From positions 59,899,415 through 59,963,414 of the forward strand of contig OX393578.1 in assembly GCA_947652605.1 (NCBI GenBank): DNA of 64,000 bases, in the 5' to 3' direction. The first letter of the stretch is position 1, and each line of letters starts with the position of its first letter. The notes below the pieces were generated by a model, which did no database searches, was not told the origin of the DNA, and worked only from the letters and a program-made list of their open reading frames with translations. The translations under genes were made by a program, and so were the position numbers. This document shows positions 36,140 to 49,149 of this stretch, one piece after another. This stretch comes from Elmis aenea (Eukaryota; Arthropoda; Insecta; Coleoptera; Elmidae).

Positions 36140-37851
36140 CAGGTGTGGCAAACCCTTTTGCGTGCCAATTTTCGAAAATTTTCACATTTTGAAACTCTGG
36201 CTTGCCAGGTAACTTTTGCAATGAATGAAAAAAAAACATTGCTGATGGTAAAGAGACGTAGAGTAAATATTACAACATTTGTATGAATTGAATATTTTTT
36301 ATTGACTACTAATAGATATTTGTAATTAAACAACAACTAAAGATACATAACTAAATTTGAACTATTTTATTAATAGAAAGATATAATTAGACAAAAATAA
36401 TAATTGCACATTACATGTGTTTACTTTTCAAACAACATTAATTAAGTAGGTACCTACAATAAGAATTAAAATATGAGTTTTTAACGCGATTTTTGTTGTT
36501 AGATGCTTTTTGTTAAGTTTTATAAATTAGGTTGGTATTTCGTTACTTTTAATAAAATGCTTGCTGAACTAAATTCATCCGTTAATGTTTTTCTGAATTT
36601 ATTTTTTATCAAATTCATTTGTGAAAACAGTGACTCATGCATATGTGGAAGAAAATATAGTTAAATAGTCTACGCTAATTTCTTTAAAGATTTGAACTCT
36701 CCTGGAATCGTTTGCCAGGCATTAATAATTTTGCTTTCACCATAATTATTTTCTCATCCAAGCGTTCCCTTTCAATAATCTCTAAATTTTTCTTTAAGTC
36801 GATAAACTTTTGCCTCCAAATTGCACTTGATTAAAAATCAATTAATCGCATATCAAAATTTTGTAATTTTAATCTTTTAAAAATTTCTAAATTAAGTTCA
36901 TCAACTTTGATTATGTCTGAGTGATTTATGAATTTCAAAATTTCTTAGAAATTTTCAAGCTGAGGAAATCGCGAAGAAAATTCATCTATTGTTAATTCCA
37001 CAGCTGTGGTTACATCTTCAGTCAATTAAATTTGGTTTATTTCAATTTGACGTGTCGAAATTTATATTAAAAAAATTAAATTTGGAAAATATTTGAAGGC
37101 ATGAGAAGCAATATCTCGTTTAATTACTTGTAATTCTGTTTGAAATTCGTATAGTTTCGAGACAAAATGCATATATTTTATTTGAATAAATATAATTTGA
37201 TGCTATTAATTCATTTAAAAAAAAACTATTAATTTTCCAAAAATTTTAGAACAGCAACTGTATCTCCCGCGAGCCAATAAAATGTTTCTATAGTATATCT
37301 CAAATAAAACTTCCCATATCGGCTTAAGCAGTTGGAACAACCCAGGTACATACACAATCTTGGATTATAAACCTTAAATGATTTGTATGGCACAACACAT
37401 AAAATCATAATCGCATACCACATCTTCCTAATTGCTTTTCTTTGAGCATAATGACCATAATGTTGCAGTTCTAAACAAGTTCTCGCTAAAAGCTTATTAC
37501 CTTATATATGCTATAATAGATTTTAAATTATAATTGTTTTCAAGCAAAAACTTTTGGGAAACACTAATACAGATATTAATTTTCTTTTACCTAAGAACCC
37601 AAATTAAACCTTATTGAACCTATAATTAGGGATCAAATTTCGACTGCTTGCGATAATATTCATTCAATTAGATTACAACTTTCATTGGCGTAGACTGAAT
37701 TGTAAACACAAATAATATTTAAAGAAAGAGACAGAGATTGTGCATTTGTTTCCTTTAGTTCTGCCTGTCCTTAATCCGCTGTGAGCAGTTTTAAAAGAAA
37801 TATACTATACCTGCCAGCTGTGGCACGCGTGCCATAGGTTCGCCACTCCTG
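36140..37851. mobile_element. Decayed hAT transposon with perfect 8-bp TSD
   Basis: TATTAGGT flanks both ends (36132-36139 and 37852-37859). The ends are CAGGTGTGGCAAACC and GGTTCGCCACTCCTG, inverted with a few mismatches. Length 1712 bp. The right end also has a GGCACGCGTGCC palindrome at about 37822-37833. It carries a minus-strand transposase remnant. Confidence 0.9.
36520..37020 (-). pseudogene. hAT transposase C-terminal remnant (FAM200/ZBED-like)
   Basis: Minus strand: about 37000-36940 reads ELTIDEFSSRFPQLENF; about 36860-36740 reads WRQKFIDLKKNLEIIERERL; about 36640-36540 reads SLFSQMNLIKNKFRKTLTDE. These match the late part of hAT transposases: the F..RF.(D/Q) segment, the insertion domain end, and the C-terminal dimerisation segment (FS-x-M-x-x-x-K-x-x-x-R-x-x-L-T-D-E). 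It is interrupted by several stops. Confidence 0.65.
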
Positions 37852-40639
37852 TATTAGGTCTTCTGTGGATTCCATGTTATGTTTTTGGTGATAATATTAC
37901 CTCAATTGAAACCTTAATTATCGGAGTGGTGTAGGCCCATCTTTCTTTGTTGCGAGATATATGAAGGTTTTAATTTTAATTGATTTGAATAGCTCAATGT
38001 TATGGAATTAAATATAGATTATGGATTAAATCCGTTTCAATTTTCACCGAGTGCCGAGCGTATCAAATTCCAATTAACAACTTACAAACAACAAAAAACA
38101 TTCCATACACTTTAGTGTGATTTTAGGCGTTGATTTGTATTTTACATAAACTGTGTTATTGATTTAATGTTCCTAACTTAATTTAGCAAAACTACGAAAG
38201 AAATTGTTATTGAAGATGCTCACAAACAATTATTTTCTGTTCTTTCGTATCAAAACAAACTTTTGTCGTTTAGTTTTTGAAGCGTTTTTTTTGCATTAGT
38301 ATATTTTACGTCTAGGGCTTTCGGCAATTGTTGAAAAAAATTGGAAGGCACAAAACTGTATCTCTGACTTTTTTTGGTTGTATCCAAATCCAAATCAAAC
38401 TTTAAACAAATGTCGTGTCAAAACAAAATTGCTGATAGTTGTATATTACATTAAAAACGATTTTCTTTGGCTGGAACCTTTAAATGGCAAGCAGTTTGAC
38501 TCCATCCATTGAAGGAGAGACAAAAAGTTGAGCTTTTAAAGTCAAAATCCGCAACGCGTGGAAAAGTTCAATAATTAAATAAAAAAAGAATTAAAAGAAC
38601 AATAATTTGCCAACGGTAAAAAAAATTGATCCTGAAAATATGCTCTTACCGAAAAGGAACCCTTACAATTTCTAAGATCACTTTAATTAAATATTTTTAA
38701 ATACCTATTCAATAAGCTACCAAAATAACAGTTAATTAAAAAATAAAAATATTAATCTTCTTAAATTGTTTCACCATTTCCAGCCTAAGAAAAACGTTCA
38801 AAGTTTTTAAATTCAGTATCTATTCAACTTAGTTTAAGCCATTAAAATAGATCGTTTGTAACTGAAACCTGCCGTTGGTTTATTTCCTGTCGGGAATGCC
38901 AAATTAAGCATCTTTTAAAACATAGGAATTTGCAAAACAACGATAAAACTTCTCCAATAAATCAAACAAAAATAAACTTAAGAAATTAAGACATTAAATT
39001 GTTTTGTTGTGAATACTAGTAGTATAAGGTTTGGCGAGAGTAAAATTTGACGTTGGAATCGTGGTTAATTGTGAATTCCCTCCAATTTGTTTTGTGTACA
39101 CTTGGGGTCAAAAGTAAAAGTGTTATAACCAACCCCAATATATGTCTTCACTTGCAAATGTTCATTCTTAGCACATAATTGGTGGTTTTCTTCGTAGATG
39201 AATTTTTTTTCGTTTTGCTAATTTGTATTTTGGAATTCAATATTAATTTTGTTAATGAATACTAATATATTTACCAACTACATATGAGCTGTGTAAATTA
39301 TTACGCCGTTACAACTTACCCCGGTCATTTTTACTTTTAGCCCCAATGTTGAGGTTGGGTGTCTTACCACAGAAAAAAACAAATTTTTCACATATGCTTC
39401 ACAAAACATATGAAATAAATATCTTGGAAGGAAGACAAATGTCCAATCTATCATGAAATCAGTATGGTTGTAAAAAATTTGTTATGCTTCATGAGAAATT
39501 AAATAAAAACCATAAAATTTTACTTTCATTCCCGGTCTCCCCTACTTTCACAAATACCTTACACCTTAGGGTAAAAAGGTAACAGACTATGTATATTGCC
39601 GTTTGATCTTTTAAAATATACGAGTACATAAATAACGATTTAATATAATTTATACCTAACAGTGTTTAATATAATTAAATGGCAGATTTTATTGCACACG
39701 ATTAAGAGATCAAAAACAAAATTGCCCTTCAGATCTTAGCAAAAGTTAGAAGTAATTAATTGCAAACGTGATTTTTGCCACCCTATATTTTACCCATTTA
39801 AGAGTCTCATCTCATCCACATTCATTAAAATATTTTCAAAGACATATGAATGTGTAACCTAAATCAACAAGCATTTCATTTCCTGCTGTCATGAGTAAAC
39901 AAAAAAGGAGATTTAATATTTTATAACGAGGAGAAAAATGAACCAGATACTTCATTCATTTTGTGTGTACACATCAAAAAACACTTTTTCTACAGCCCGC
40001 TAAACAAGGTTTTCATTTCCATTCATGAGTTGCTACGTTTAAAAAGTAGAACACAGTAATATTGTTTACATGGTTGTTTTAATATTTTAACAGCCGAAGA
40101 TAAAAATTAAATATTTGCCCCATACTAATTTTGGTATAAAAATACTGTATTTTTATATGTCACTCAAGTGTTGTTGGATATTTTACAATAATCGTTTTAG
40201 TATCGCAAAGTTTTTGTTAAGGTAAGTTCAGAAAATTAGACAGGCGCTTTTACAGATGGCGTCTTGTTTAAAAAAGATGGATTAAATTAAAAATTATACC
40301 TTGCTTCCTAATGGAACAAATAATCTTAAATGCAAGTAAAGAGAAAATGATACAAAAACTTTAATATAACATTATTAAAGATTCTTTTTTATTCTATAAA
40401 TAACTTAGTAACCCTTATAATAAAAACATCTAATCATCTTAGGTATGTGAAGGTTCAAAAGTAATAAATATTTCATTAAAACGAGAGGAAAACAAAAAAA
40501 AAACACTTACCAAATATTCTAGGAGGAAGTAAGACCTTGGCCTGCCTGTAAATTAAATTAAAAACATGAATTACATACAATTTTTTACGATTTTGAAACA
40601 ATTTTTTATGAATAACGTTATCAATAATATCATTCAATA

Positions 40640-41050
40640 TTGCCATACCATATGCTCAGCCATATTCCTAGACGTAGCCCAGGCGTTTGACAAAGTCCGG
40701 CATGAAGGACTAGAGTATAAGCTAAAGCACATGTTGCCAAAACATTATGCCAAGATATTAAAATTTTATATATCCGATCGAATATTTCGTGTCAAGCAAG
40801 ACAGAGGAGTACTCGAACATGAGAAATATAAATGCAGGAGTACCCCAAGGCAGTGTTTTGGCACCTATTTTATACTCGCTGTACACTTGCGACATTCAAC
40901 AGACTCAAAACGACACAATTCCAACTTTTGCTGACGATACAGCCATCTTGGCAATTGGTAATAACAATGTAGAAACAGCTGCTAAACTTCGAGAAGCATG
41001 CAACAGAGTAACTGATTGGACTAAGAGGTGGAGAGTGAGAATCAGACATA
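40640..41050 (+). pseudogene. LINE reverse transcriptase fragment, sister of 5176-5613
   Basis: Plus strand. It reads SAIFLDVAQAFDKVRHEGLE, then a frameshift near 40800, then NAGVPQGSVLAPILYSLYT and FADDTAILAIG, ending at KRWRVRI. Relative to the copy at 5176-5613 it has the same start (TATGCTCAGCCATATTCCTA) and stops about 15 codons earlier. No endonuclease and no C-terminus. Confidence 0.85.
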
Positions 41051-41569
41051 ATAAATAATAAATAAACTCTTTTTCACATAATCAATTCTTTTTTAAATTG
41101 AATATGAGAGTAACTTACGTATAACACTATGTAAAAACAAACTAACCCTTTGAGTTCAACTACAAAAAAAGAATAAAAAAATTATGTTTTATATTGTACT
41201 GACGTTCCTAGCAAATCACTTTAATGAAATTTTCCAGATATTGAAATGCAGGCATTCGCCCTGATCATAGTTTAAAATGAACAAAAGACTGTTATGATGA
41301 ATATTCTTATATTTGCGTTCTACGCACCCTTCATGAACGAAGCAACGCTATGGGGGTGATATACATATACATACCTGCAACTGACAGAGCCAACTACGGT
41401 AGATATTTATTTACCTAGCGGAGAAAGTTTTCAAACCGTTATACGTTCAAACACGTTTAATTGCGTTTTGTTTTAGATTCCGGTCGTTAAAAAAATGTAT
41501 GTGATGACGTATTTATAACTGGTATTTGTGCTTTTCGTTGTTTATTATAATTATAATATATTTATATAT

Positions 41570-41912
41570 AAAACTAGGCGATTTACCCGGCGTTGCACGG
41601 GTGGTTACAATTCTCTTTTATCAATCACAGACTACTGGCGCTCCGCGCTCCCTCCCTGCGGACGTTCTCAGACGTTCAATAATTACAGACTACTCGCGCT
41701 CCGCGCTCGCGCTCGGCGGACGTTTCCGGCCGTTCCCGGGCATTTCCGGCCGTTCTTTATACGACGTTTGATCCGTTAGGTCCCAAATAGTAACTGTGCC
41801 AAATTTGGTCCCGATCGGTTAACGGACCTAGGATTCTATAGCGAACAAACAAACAAACAAACAAACAAACACACAAACAAACAAACAAACAAGCTCTTTT
41901 ATATATATAGAT
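41570..41912 (+). mobile_element. Dispersed element with CCCGGCG head and (AAAC)n tail
   Basis: It begins AACTAGGCGATTTACCCGGC, contains GGTCCCGATCGGTTAACGG and TCTATAGCG, then an (AAAC)n run at 41845-41893, and ends CTTTTATATATATAGAT. This layout is widespread in arthropod genomes; I cannot settle whether it is SINE-like or Penelope-related. The GC-rich middle carries CGCTCCGCGCT twice (41638-41710). Open frames in it are not genes. Confidence 0.5.
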
Positions 41913-42369
41913 AAAGATAATATATAGGAGTATAATATATAAATATATATAATATAATATAAATTATAATAATTTTACAATGTTCCTAGATTTAACAAAA
42001 GGAAACATTAACAATCAAAGGTATCCATTTGGTTTTAATTTTCTTTGAAGCATTTAGGTTAAGTGTTAATCAGGGAGTAAACGACAATTAATCTTAAACA
42101 CAATTAATTATCAATCGGTAATTATCTTGCATCGATTTATCACAACACCAATTTGTCTATAGCTCGATTTTAGCCCTATCCAAATTGGATTGTATTTTCC
42201 TTTGAAAGATATGGATTAATTGCACTCGAAGATAAATTGCTTAAGATTACCTGTCAACAATCCCACTTCAGTTTAGATTTGACATGCCATTTTGGTTTCG
42301 CTTATCACAAGCTGTTTGTTTTACTACAAAAAGCTCTGAATAATAGCTAACCGACATTTATTTTTGTTT

Positions 42370-42700
42370 TTCCTTGGATTTTGCTTAGAAATCTCATTTC
42401 AGCTGAATTCACTCGGCTACTATTTTTATTTGTGAGTGTCCACATTTCACTTCCGTATAAAAGTGCCAGAGTTACTACCTGACCACTGCTACTTCTGTTC
42501 GTTTTGGGACTTCTCTATTTCCAAAAAATGTTAAATATTCTTCCCACATTTCCTGACCTTTCGCTTATTTCCTTGTCCATTCCTCCATTTTTATTAAATG
42601 ATTACTCCTAAATGTTTAAAGCTTTCTACCTGTTCTAACCTAAGCCCATTTAAAGTTAAGTTATGCTCTTTGTTCTCTGTTGTCTATTGACGAAAATAGT
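42370..42700 (-). pseudogene. LINE post-RT fragment
   Basis: Minus strand, about 42700-42370. It reads NKEHNLTLNGLRLEQVESFK, HLGVII, NGGMDKEISERSGNVGRIF, LALLYGSEMWTL, then RVNSAEMRFLSKIQGKTK. The series EQV-x-x-FK-x-LG, EI-x-x-R and LYGSE-x-W is standard for the region after the RT domain in many LINEs. It overlaps in protein position with 1360-1600 (IQGKTK) and follows on from 61905-62255. Confidence 0.65.
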
Positions 42701-43023
42701 GATGAGTTAAAAAGAAATTGCAAGTAAAATCTTTAAAGATATAAATATCATACATTTTTGTATTCGTACACATAACTGATAACTACTAATTGGTTGTTAC
42801 TCCTAATATTTTCTTACACTCATATAACTTTACAGACAAAACTTTATAATAGATAGAAGTCTGCACTGTAAAATATTTACTAGAAAATTCTTGATCAAAA
42901 CAGTACATGTTTTCTCATCATAAATGTGTTCTTGATATTTCTTTCTGTTTTTTTGTGATAATAACTACCTACCTACTTCACATTGTTATGACTGTTTCTA
43001 AACTTTTATTTCTTTATTTTCAG

Positions 43024-43317
43024 AGTTATAGATTGGTGCGAGAAAGGAAGCGTGTAGCATGGATACTTCTCATACTGGCCTTTATATTCGCCATTTGTTG
43101 GCTGCCATTCAACACCATAAACCTCTTATTGGACATCAAGAGTATAGATACAAGCATAATGCCCGTCCAGCGTTACATGCTATTCCTGGGTCACACTAAT
43201 TCGGCCTTAAATCCAGTTATATACTGCGTTATGTCCAGAAACTTTCGCAAATCCGTTAAGGACCTAATATTCAGAACAAGAGTCAACTTCGCTTCGAGGC
43301 GCAATCATCGACTGCAG
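43024..43317 (+). CDS. Peptide GPCR, exon with TM6, TM7 and helix 8
   Basis: Fourth visible exon. The acceptor is TCTTTATTTTCAG ending at 43023. Exon residues 1-12 are the basic end of ICL3 (LVRERKRVA). TM6 contains CWLP at residues 25-28, TM7 contains NPVIY at residues 63-67, and helix 8 is NFRKSVKDLIF. The exon probably ends at CTGCAG|GTTAGT (43317, phase 0) and splices to a tail exon near 56923. If that donor is not used, the frame runs on to a TAA at 43363-43365 and adds 15 residues (VSNVNTKLNYCTNVN). An AATAAA at 43418-43423 could then end the transcript. Either reading leaves the seven-helix core intact. Confidence 0.93.
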
Positions 43318-43417
43318 GTTAGTAATGTTAACACAAAGTTAAATTATTGTACAAACGTCAATTAATATTTGCTCTCGTAATGTAATACAACGAAGTTAAT
43401 TCATTGAACTGTTGAAG

Positions 43418-43423
43418 AATAAA
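43418..43423 (+). promoter_or_regulatory. Candidate polyadenylation signal (AATAAA) after the TM7 exon
   Basis: AATAAA lies 53 bases after the in-frame TAA that would be used if the donor at 43318 is skipped. It would support a short isoform with the tail VSNVNTKLNYCTNVN. The motif is common in such AT-rich DNA, so this is only suggestive. Confidence 0.25.
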
Positions 43424-44616
43424 GAACTAGCCGAGTTTATAAAGATCTACCGCCAATTGTGAAAGCATTTCATTCTTTAGTACTTATTGGGGTTTATTTA
43501 AAATTATATACCGATCAACGCATTATTTATGATTTAAAGTTATGCAAATTCTCCATCAATTTCTATAACGTACAGTTTCGAATAGTAACTAACCGAAAAA
43601 TCGCTAATGAACATCTGAAAATGTATCTAAAAGCTGTTGATAAAGTTTGTATAACACACTATGCGTACTTGTAAATTTTCTAATGTCAAAACCACACACA
43701 ACCCTAATCATGTTATTATTAAATTAATTACCAAAGAACAAACATCAGTTAGATTAAATATTCGTCCGCAAATCATTAGCACACAATAAATATTCAACAT
43801 CCATTCTTGAAAATAACATGTATATGAGTTGTTGAAACAAACATATCATGCAAATTTGGAAATGTAAAAAGAAATTGTTATTACTATGTTTTTTATAACT
43901 TGCCTTATGAATATTCGAGTTTTCAGTTTAATATTTGCACGTTAAAGTTCTCGAAAACCAACTTAATGAATAATGATATAATGAATTTAAACATCCTGTT
44001 CTTTGAAGATCATTATAACTGTCTTATTGTTTGATTAAGAGTTTATAATATGGAGCAGCTTCAACTTGAATTGTAACTAATATGCCGAATACGTTCTTTG
44101 TTTCAACTAAAATTAAATTTAACGCTCCTAAGAGCAATGGGATCCAATGCAAATAATTGACATGAAAGTAAATTTAGCCCTCTCATTTGTCTTTTATTAA
44201 AGTTACCAGTACTTCTGAAGTTACATATAATATATTTCGTCTGTAACACAATAAGCTTATATCGCTATTCTCATAGCTTTTGCCAGATACAATAAAACGC
44301 TTCGGGGGTATTTTGCAGAAAGAACGAGTCCTTTCTGATATTTTGTGATATGTTCTGACGTTAAAAACTCGTTTAGAGGGTATCGAAGTAATAAAATTTT
44401 GAAGAACATGCAACGAAATTTTTATGTGGCAATTGGAATAAAGATGGGATCATTTTTACGATATGTTCATCTCGTGTAATACAAAAATATATTTTTTTTT
44501 TTAGCGCAGATGGGAAACAAACCTTTATAAAAATGTCGTGTTATCAATGTGAGAGTAATTTTATTAATATAGGTACATAATTTCTGTAATCGTATTAACT
44601 TTGTATTAATTTTTAT

Positions 44617-45669
44617 CAGGGATGGAATAACGTTTTAAATCGTTACGTTATTTTATAACGTTATTTATTATTTGTTTTCGTTACATAACGTTATAAATAC
44701 CATCAAAAAAATGAATTGTTATGTTATATAACGTTATATAACGTTACATAAATTGGGATATAATTTATTTTTTTTTTAATTATGATGTTTCTTAAATAAT
44801 GCGACAAAATTCGGGAGGCGATTCCTTATCAAAAATTAAGAGTTTTTTTTTATAAAAAAATTATCTTGGACGTCTCCTTTCCGAGTTACGCCCCCCCCCC
44901 CCCAAAGTGGATCGGTAAAATTGGGTTTTTATTTTATTTCTCAAATTTGGATAAATGTAGGAGAATGATATTTGGTAGATGTTTTATACTTATTAAAAGG
45001 TTTCCCGTAGTAATATTTTTAATGATCTTCCACCTTCACAGGGGGCTGAAAAGTGCGACCCCTGTTGGTTTTTTAATCAGAACTTTTTGGTGAGTTGAAA
45101 TCTAGCAATTTTTTACTACTACTAATACTATGGGAAACCTTTTAATAAGTATAAATCATCTACCAAATATAATTCTCCTACATTTATCCAAATTTGAGAA
45201 ATAAAATAAAAACCCAATTTTACCGATCCCTTTTAGGGGGTGTAGCTCCGAAAGGAGACCCTAAAGAAAAAAAATGTATATGAAAGACCCCTCTTAATTT
45301 TCGATAAGGAATCACCTATCGCATTATTTAAAAGAAACATGTTACATAAAAATATTTTTTATTTGTAACTCTGAAATTATTTTTGATATATGTAAATGTA
45401 AATTTAAAAAATAGTACAAAATTACGTTGAGATATTTTATTTTCATTTTAATTTCTAAAATACAAACAAAATATTATATCTTCTGAAAATAAAAAGATGG
45501 CCATATAAAAATTTAATTTATAGAGAATAACGATACAAATAACTTTTAACGAAACGTTATCGGTTATTATAACGTTATAAAAATATCGTTACGTTATTGT
45601 ATAAAAAATTGTAGTTGAATCGTTATTATAACGTTATCGGGTATCGTTACGTTACGTTTTCCATCCCTG
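44617..45669. mobile_element. Non-autonomous hAT element with perfect TSD and nested palindrome
   Basis: TSD ATTTTTAT at 44609-44616 and 45670-45677. The ends CAGGGATGGAA(T/A)AACGT are inverted repeats, and the subterminal zones are packed with AACGTTAT / ATAACGTT motifs on both sides (44630-44745 and 45545-45655). The centre is occupied by another palindromic element (44786-45341). No transposase was found. Confidence 0.9.
44786..45341. mobile_element. Palindromic element nested in the hAT element
   Basis: The arm 44786-45070 (ATGTTTCTTAAATAATGCGA ... GATATTTGGTAGATG) returns inverted as about 45120-45341. Each arm is a copy of the repeat at 18655-18975. A run of 14 C lies at 44889-44902. 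It looks like a head-to-head dimer of the ACAGGGTGTTTC family that landed inside the older hAT element. Confidence 0.75.
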
Positions 45670-45759
45670 ATTTTTATTACAATGTCTGATAAAGCTATTC
45701 CTAACTAGTTAAATTTATCCTGTCTGTCAAATTTATATTTAGTCTCGTCCTCCATATAT

Positions 45760-46640
45760 AAAAGCTATTTTGCACGCCGTTTAGGCCCAGAACTTGGTAA
45801 TGTTTTTCCACTCGTCTCTCTTTAGCTTTCTTCTTCCAATTTATTGTTTTTCTCTCCTAGTTCTGCCTTCACAGCTCCTCTCCATCTTTTTCTGGGTCTT
45901 CCTCTTTTTTTCTTGTATGTAGGCTCTTTCCACGCTATCTCTTTTATTATTTTGCTGTCCTCCCTTCTTTTAATATGTCCTAGCTATTGTGTCCTTCCGG
46001 CAATTATTATTTTGTTTATGGTTACTTCTTTGAAAATTGTATATGCCTCTCGTTCGTTCTTCTTATAGGTATATCCTTCATATTATGATCTCTTCTCTCC
46101 CACTATTCAACTAATTATCTTTCTTAGGGCTTCCTTTGCATTTTTGTTTAGTACCCAGATCTCACACCCATAGATCGCTGTAGGCCTTAGTATTGTGTTA
46201 TACAAACGTAGTTTGGTGCTCCTAGATAACTGTTTTGCTTTTATTAGGTTATTTAAAGCTCCTGCACTTTTGTTGGCTTTCAGAATTCTCGTGTTTGTGT
46301 CTTTTTCTTGTTCGATTCTGTTTGTGAAAAGTGTCCCTAAGTACATAAATTAATTTGCTTCCTAAAATTTTCCTACCACTAGCCTGTATTTTATTGTTTG
46401 TTGTCTTATTCTCATTAGCTTGGTCTTATCTTCGTTTATCCTTATTCCCAGTTTTGTGCTGCTTCTGAGATTTTTCTTGTGATCTCTCCCAGTTCCTTCA
46501 AAGTTCTTGCCAGCATAGCTACAACATCGGCATAACTTATGAGTTGGTGACTTTTGTTTAGTATTGTTCCCTCTCTGTTCAGTCTTTCGTCGATCTGCTA
46601 AGCCTAAGATGTTTATTAACACATTTGCGGTTTCCATTTG
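45760..46640 (-). pseudogene. LINE RT thumb and C-terminal region
   Basis: Minus strand. It includes LGIRINEDKTKLMRI, YLGTLFTNRIEQEKDTNTRI, KSAGALNNLIKAKQL, YNTILRPTAIYGCEIW, then (about 45980-45840) LGHIKRREDSKIIKEIAW and KKKRGRPRKRWRGAVKAELG. Order and motifs match the fragment at 58060-58900, so they are one family. Several stops and frameshifts; no YADD box is readable here. Confidence 0.75.
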
Positions 46641-48156
46641 AATCCCCCTAGTATAAACAAACTTTATTAAAAATCACTAACCTTTTTTCGAAGCATTTCT
46701 TTTGTTTTAGAAGAGAGGGAAGGCTTAAATTTGGTTTTGCAATTAAACAAGAGTTCCTTCAAAAAAGATAGGTAATTTTTAATTTAGTTTATTGATAATA
46801 AAAACTAATTACTTAAATTATTTAAACTAACTAAAAATTGTAATTAGTTTTATTGGCATGTGCTAATGTTATCTGTAAAAGAAGGTTGCTTAATAATATA
46901 GCGAGGATTTTTTGGGCATTGCCAGATGTATTAAGGTCCTTGCCGATAAAAATTGTCCTCCTAATTAACATTGCTTTTTGACGACTTATCAAAAGGGTGC
47001 GCCCAACTTGCTTCAACTTGATCAGTGTTTTATCTTTAATATTGGCATTTACTTTAAAACTTATGAGCACCCATTGTGTTTTTACTTAGTGCTTCTATAT
47101 CTACGAGTGGTTTATCGTGTTTCAAAAACTTGTGCTAGGTCGCAAGATGAAATCCGTGTTCAGTTCGGTAGAATAATTTGTGTCAAGTATTGTTTTGGTA
47201 TCTTAAGGTTGAGGGTTAACAAAACTTAGTATTTGATATACTATCGCTTTCATGCCCGCAAGTTCTAACAGTTCTGCCGGTTTGAGACACTAACCTCTAC
47301 GGTGCCCTTTTGTTGGTCGCTTTGTGTTCTGCTTAGACGGTTGAGTAAGTTTAGAGATCTTTTAAATAATCACTTTGATGAAACAAAGCTATAAACTTAT
47401 CAAAACAGAATTCTTCTTTTATAATATTTTCTAAACTTGTTCCTATATATGTAAATCTGTTCAATTAAAAAACACCTATCTCTTGTATTTTTGTCTTGGA
47501 ACTGGTCTAGCATATCCACAACAACAATCTTTCATCAAGTTACTAATGTGACCGCTACATAGTAAACGACTCACTCAAATAATTCAGGCATTTCTTGTTT
47601 CTATGTCACCAGGAAATCTTGTTGTGAACATTACATCGAAACAAATTACCATCTTAAAAAAAAGTTATAATTTACCCTGCCAATTTTGTAAACACATAAA
47701 TTTTTTAAACAAGAAGTTTTCTCCGCTCGTCCATCATAAAGACAGACATGTTACCCTGTAAATGTTATCAAAAAAAGGACTTTCCGTAAACAAAGGGATT
47801 TTAACTAATGGCCAACTTGGCCTTTGTTTTTATTATTTCAATTTTAACACGAAAAACAAAGGAATGATAAATGCAAGTGTGACAGTATTGATTCAAGTGT
47901 CTCACTTTTTCACGTAAATAGATTACCGAGTTTGACAAATGTTTTGTAATACGGGTATTAGATTATGGCTTGCTGAACTTCAAAGCGATAGCGTTGAAAA
48001 CGGATTAAGAAATAAAGAGAGTGGCGCAAAAACTTTTTATAAGTTTCGTTATTCAATGACTGAATTAATTAGTAAACTAAAACTAATGAAATTAGAATTG
48101 TTAATTTGTCATTAAGAGAATCTTAAAAATTATACATTCCTTCCATTATTTTAGCC

Positions 48157-48220
48157 CAGCGCTTCTCAACCACTGGTGCGCGACCACCAGTGGTACTTTA
48201 GGAAGAAGTACGCGACATAT
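48157..48220. mobile_element. Solo hAT-like left end with hairpin
   Basis: CAGCGCTTCTCAACCACTGG has the form of a hAT terminus. It continues into ACCACTGGTG-CGCGA-CCACCAGTGGT (48179-48205), a 10-bp stem typical of such ends. A matching right end with target duplication was not found, so the extent is unknown. Confidence 0.4.
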
Positions 48221-49149
48221 GATGTATTTGATACGTTGTCCTAGATTATACATTACAACTTAATATGTCCCAGAAGAATTGTTTTTTAAGATTGTGCTGG
48301 TACCAAAAAGTTCTAGTTTTTTCTTTCGATTGTACACGGTAATAAAAAAGCTGCAAACCGCTGTTGGAGTCGAATACAATTTTTCAGTAGAGATAGTATA
48401 ACCCTTTGTTTCAATTAATATCATGACAAAATGATGGAAGTATTGAAAAACATTGATTGAACCGGTTTTAATCAGTGAAGTTGGAGCAAACAATGAATGA
48501 GTGATTACTTTTCTCTAACATGTAGTTTTCGTGAATTGTAATGAACAGTATTGATTAACACAGCATGAAAAATCCTACATTTTTTTATATCAAACACCAA
48601 ACAATACAATTAATTACACCTCGACTTGTAAGAATTTTTGTAGGCGAAAATTGATGAAAATAACAGGTTTAAATTATAATGGGCAATTTTTTTTTCATTC
48701 CTCATCTCTACACAATATTTTTTTACTCAACCGACTTTACTTCCAAGACAAAAGAGTCTTTGTCGTTTCAATACCTATTAAAAATAATATCAGACCATTT
48801 ACGATTGCTCAAATAATTGCAGAAATAGATATTAAAACGGAATGTTCCAAAATTATCTCAATTTGTCTCGTTTATACGAGCAAAGGACGCGGAATATATT
48901 ACACAGTAGCGTATTCCAAAGAGTTTTATGAAATAATTGGAATTTCCGCTTCAAGTTGCTTCATCAAAAAGCTTTAATTGACTACGTCAGTGCGAAGAAA
49001 TCGAATATAGAAAATTACCATACAACTGCAGTTCTTCGCCGCGCCGTTAGGTTAAATCATTTGAGCATGCACAAAGTCAGAAATTAATGCAAATTTGATG
49101 AAATAATACCTAAAAATTTAGCTTATATAGTCCAATCCGTAGATGTTAG

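Larger units (their letters stand above)
24202..43023 (+). other. Receptor intron 3
   Basis: GT to AG, 18.8 kb, phase 0, the longest intron. It holds one hAT MITE, two decayed hAT transposons, two hairpin units, a diverged tandem duplication and LINE remnants. Nothing supportable lies in 24202-26630 (apart from AT microsatellite at 26350-26382), 26740-28620, 28900-29725, 29770-31885, 33850-34850, 35165-36130, 37860-40635, 41055-41565, 41915-42365 and 42700-43020. Solo CACCCTGT ends occur at 30122 and 30530. Confidence 0.75.

Noticed and set aside
41526..41779. Two overlapping 80-codon frames over GC-rich sequence
   Set aside because: They lie inside a dispersed (AAAC)n-tailed element; Arg/Pro-rich translation is a by-product of its GC-rich middle.
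48651..48977. 108-codon open frame on the + strand
   Set aside because: No recognisable domain, no codon bias unlike the surroundings, no splice or poly(A) context; expected by chance in this DNA.
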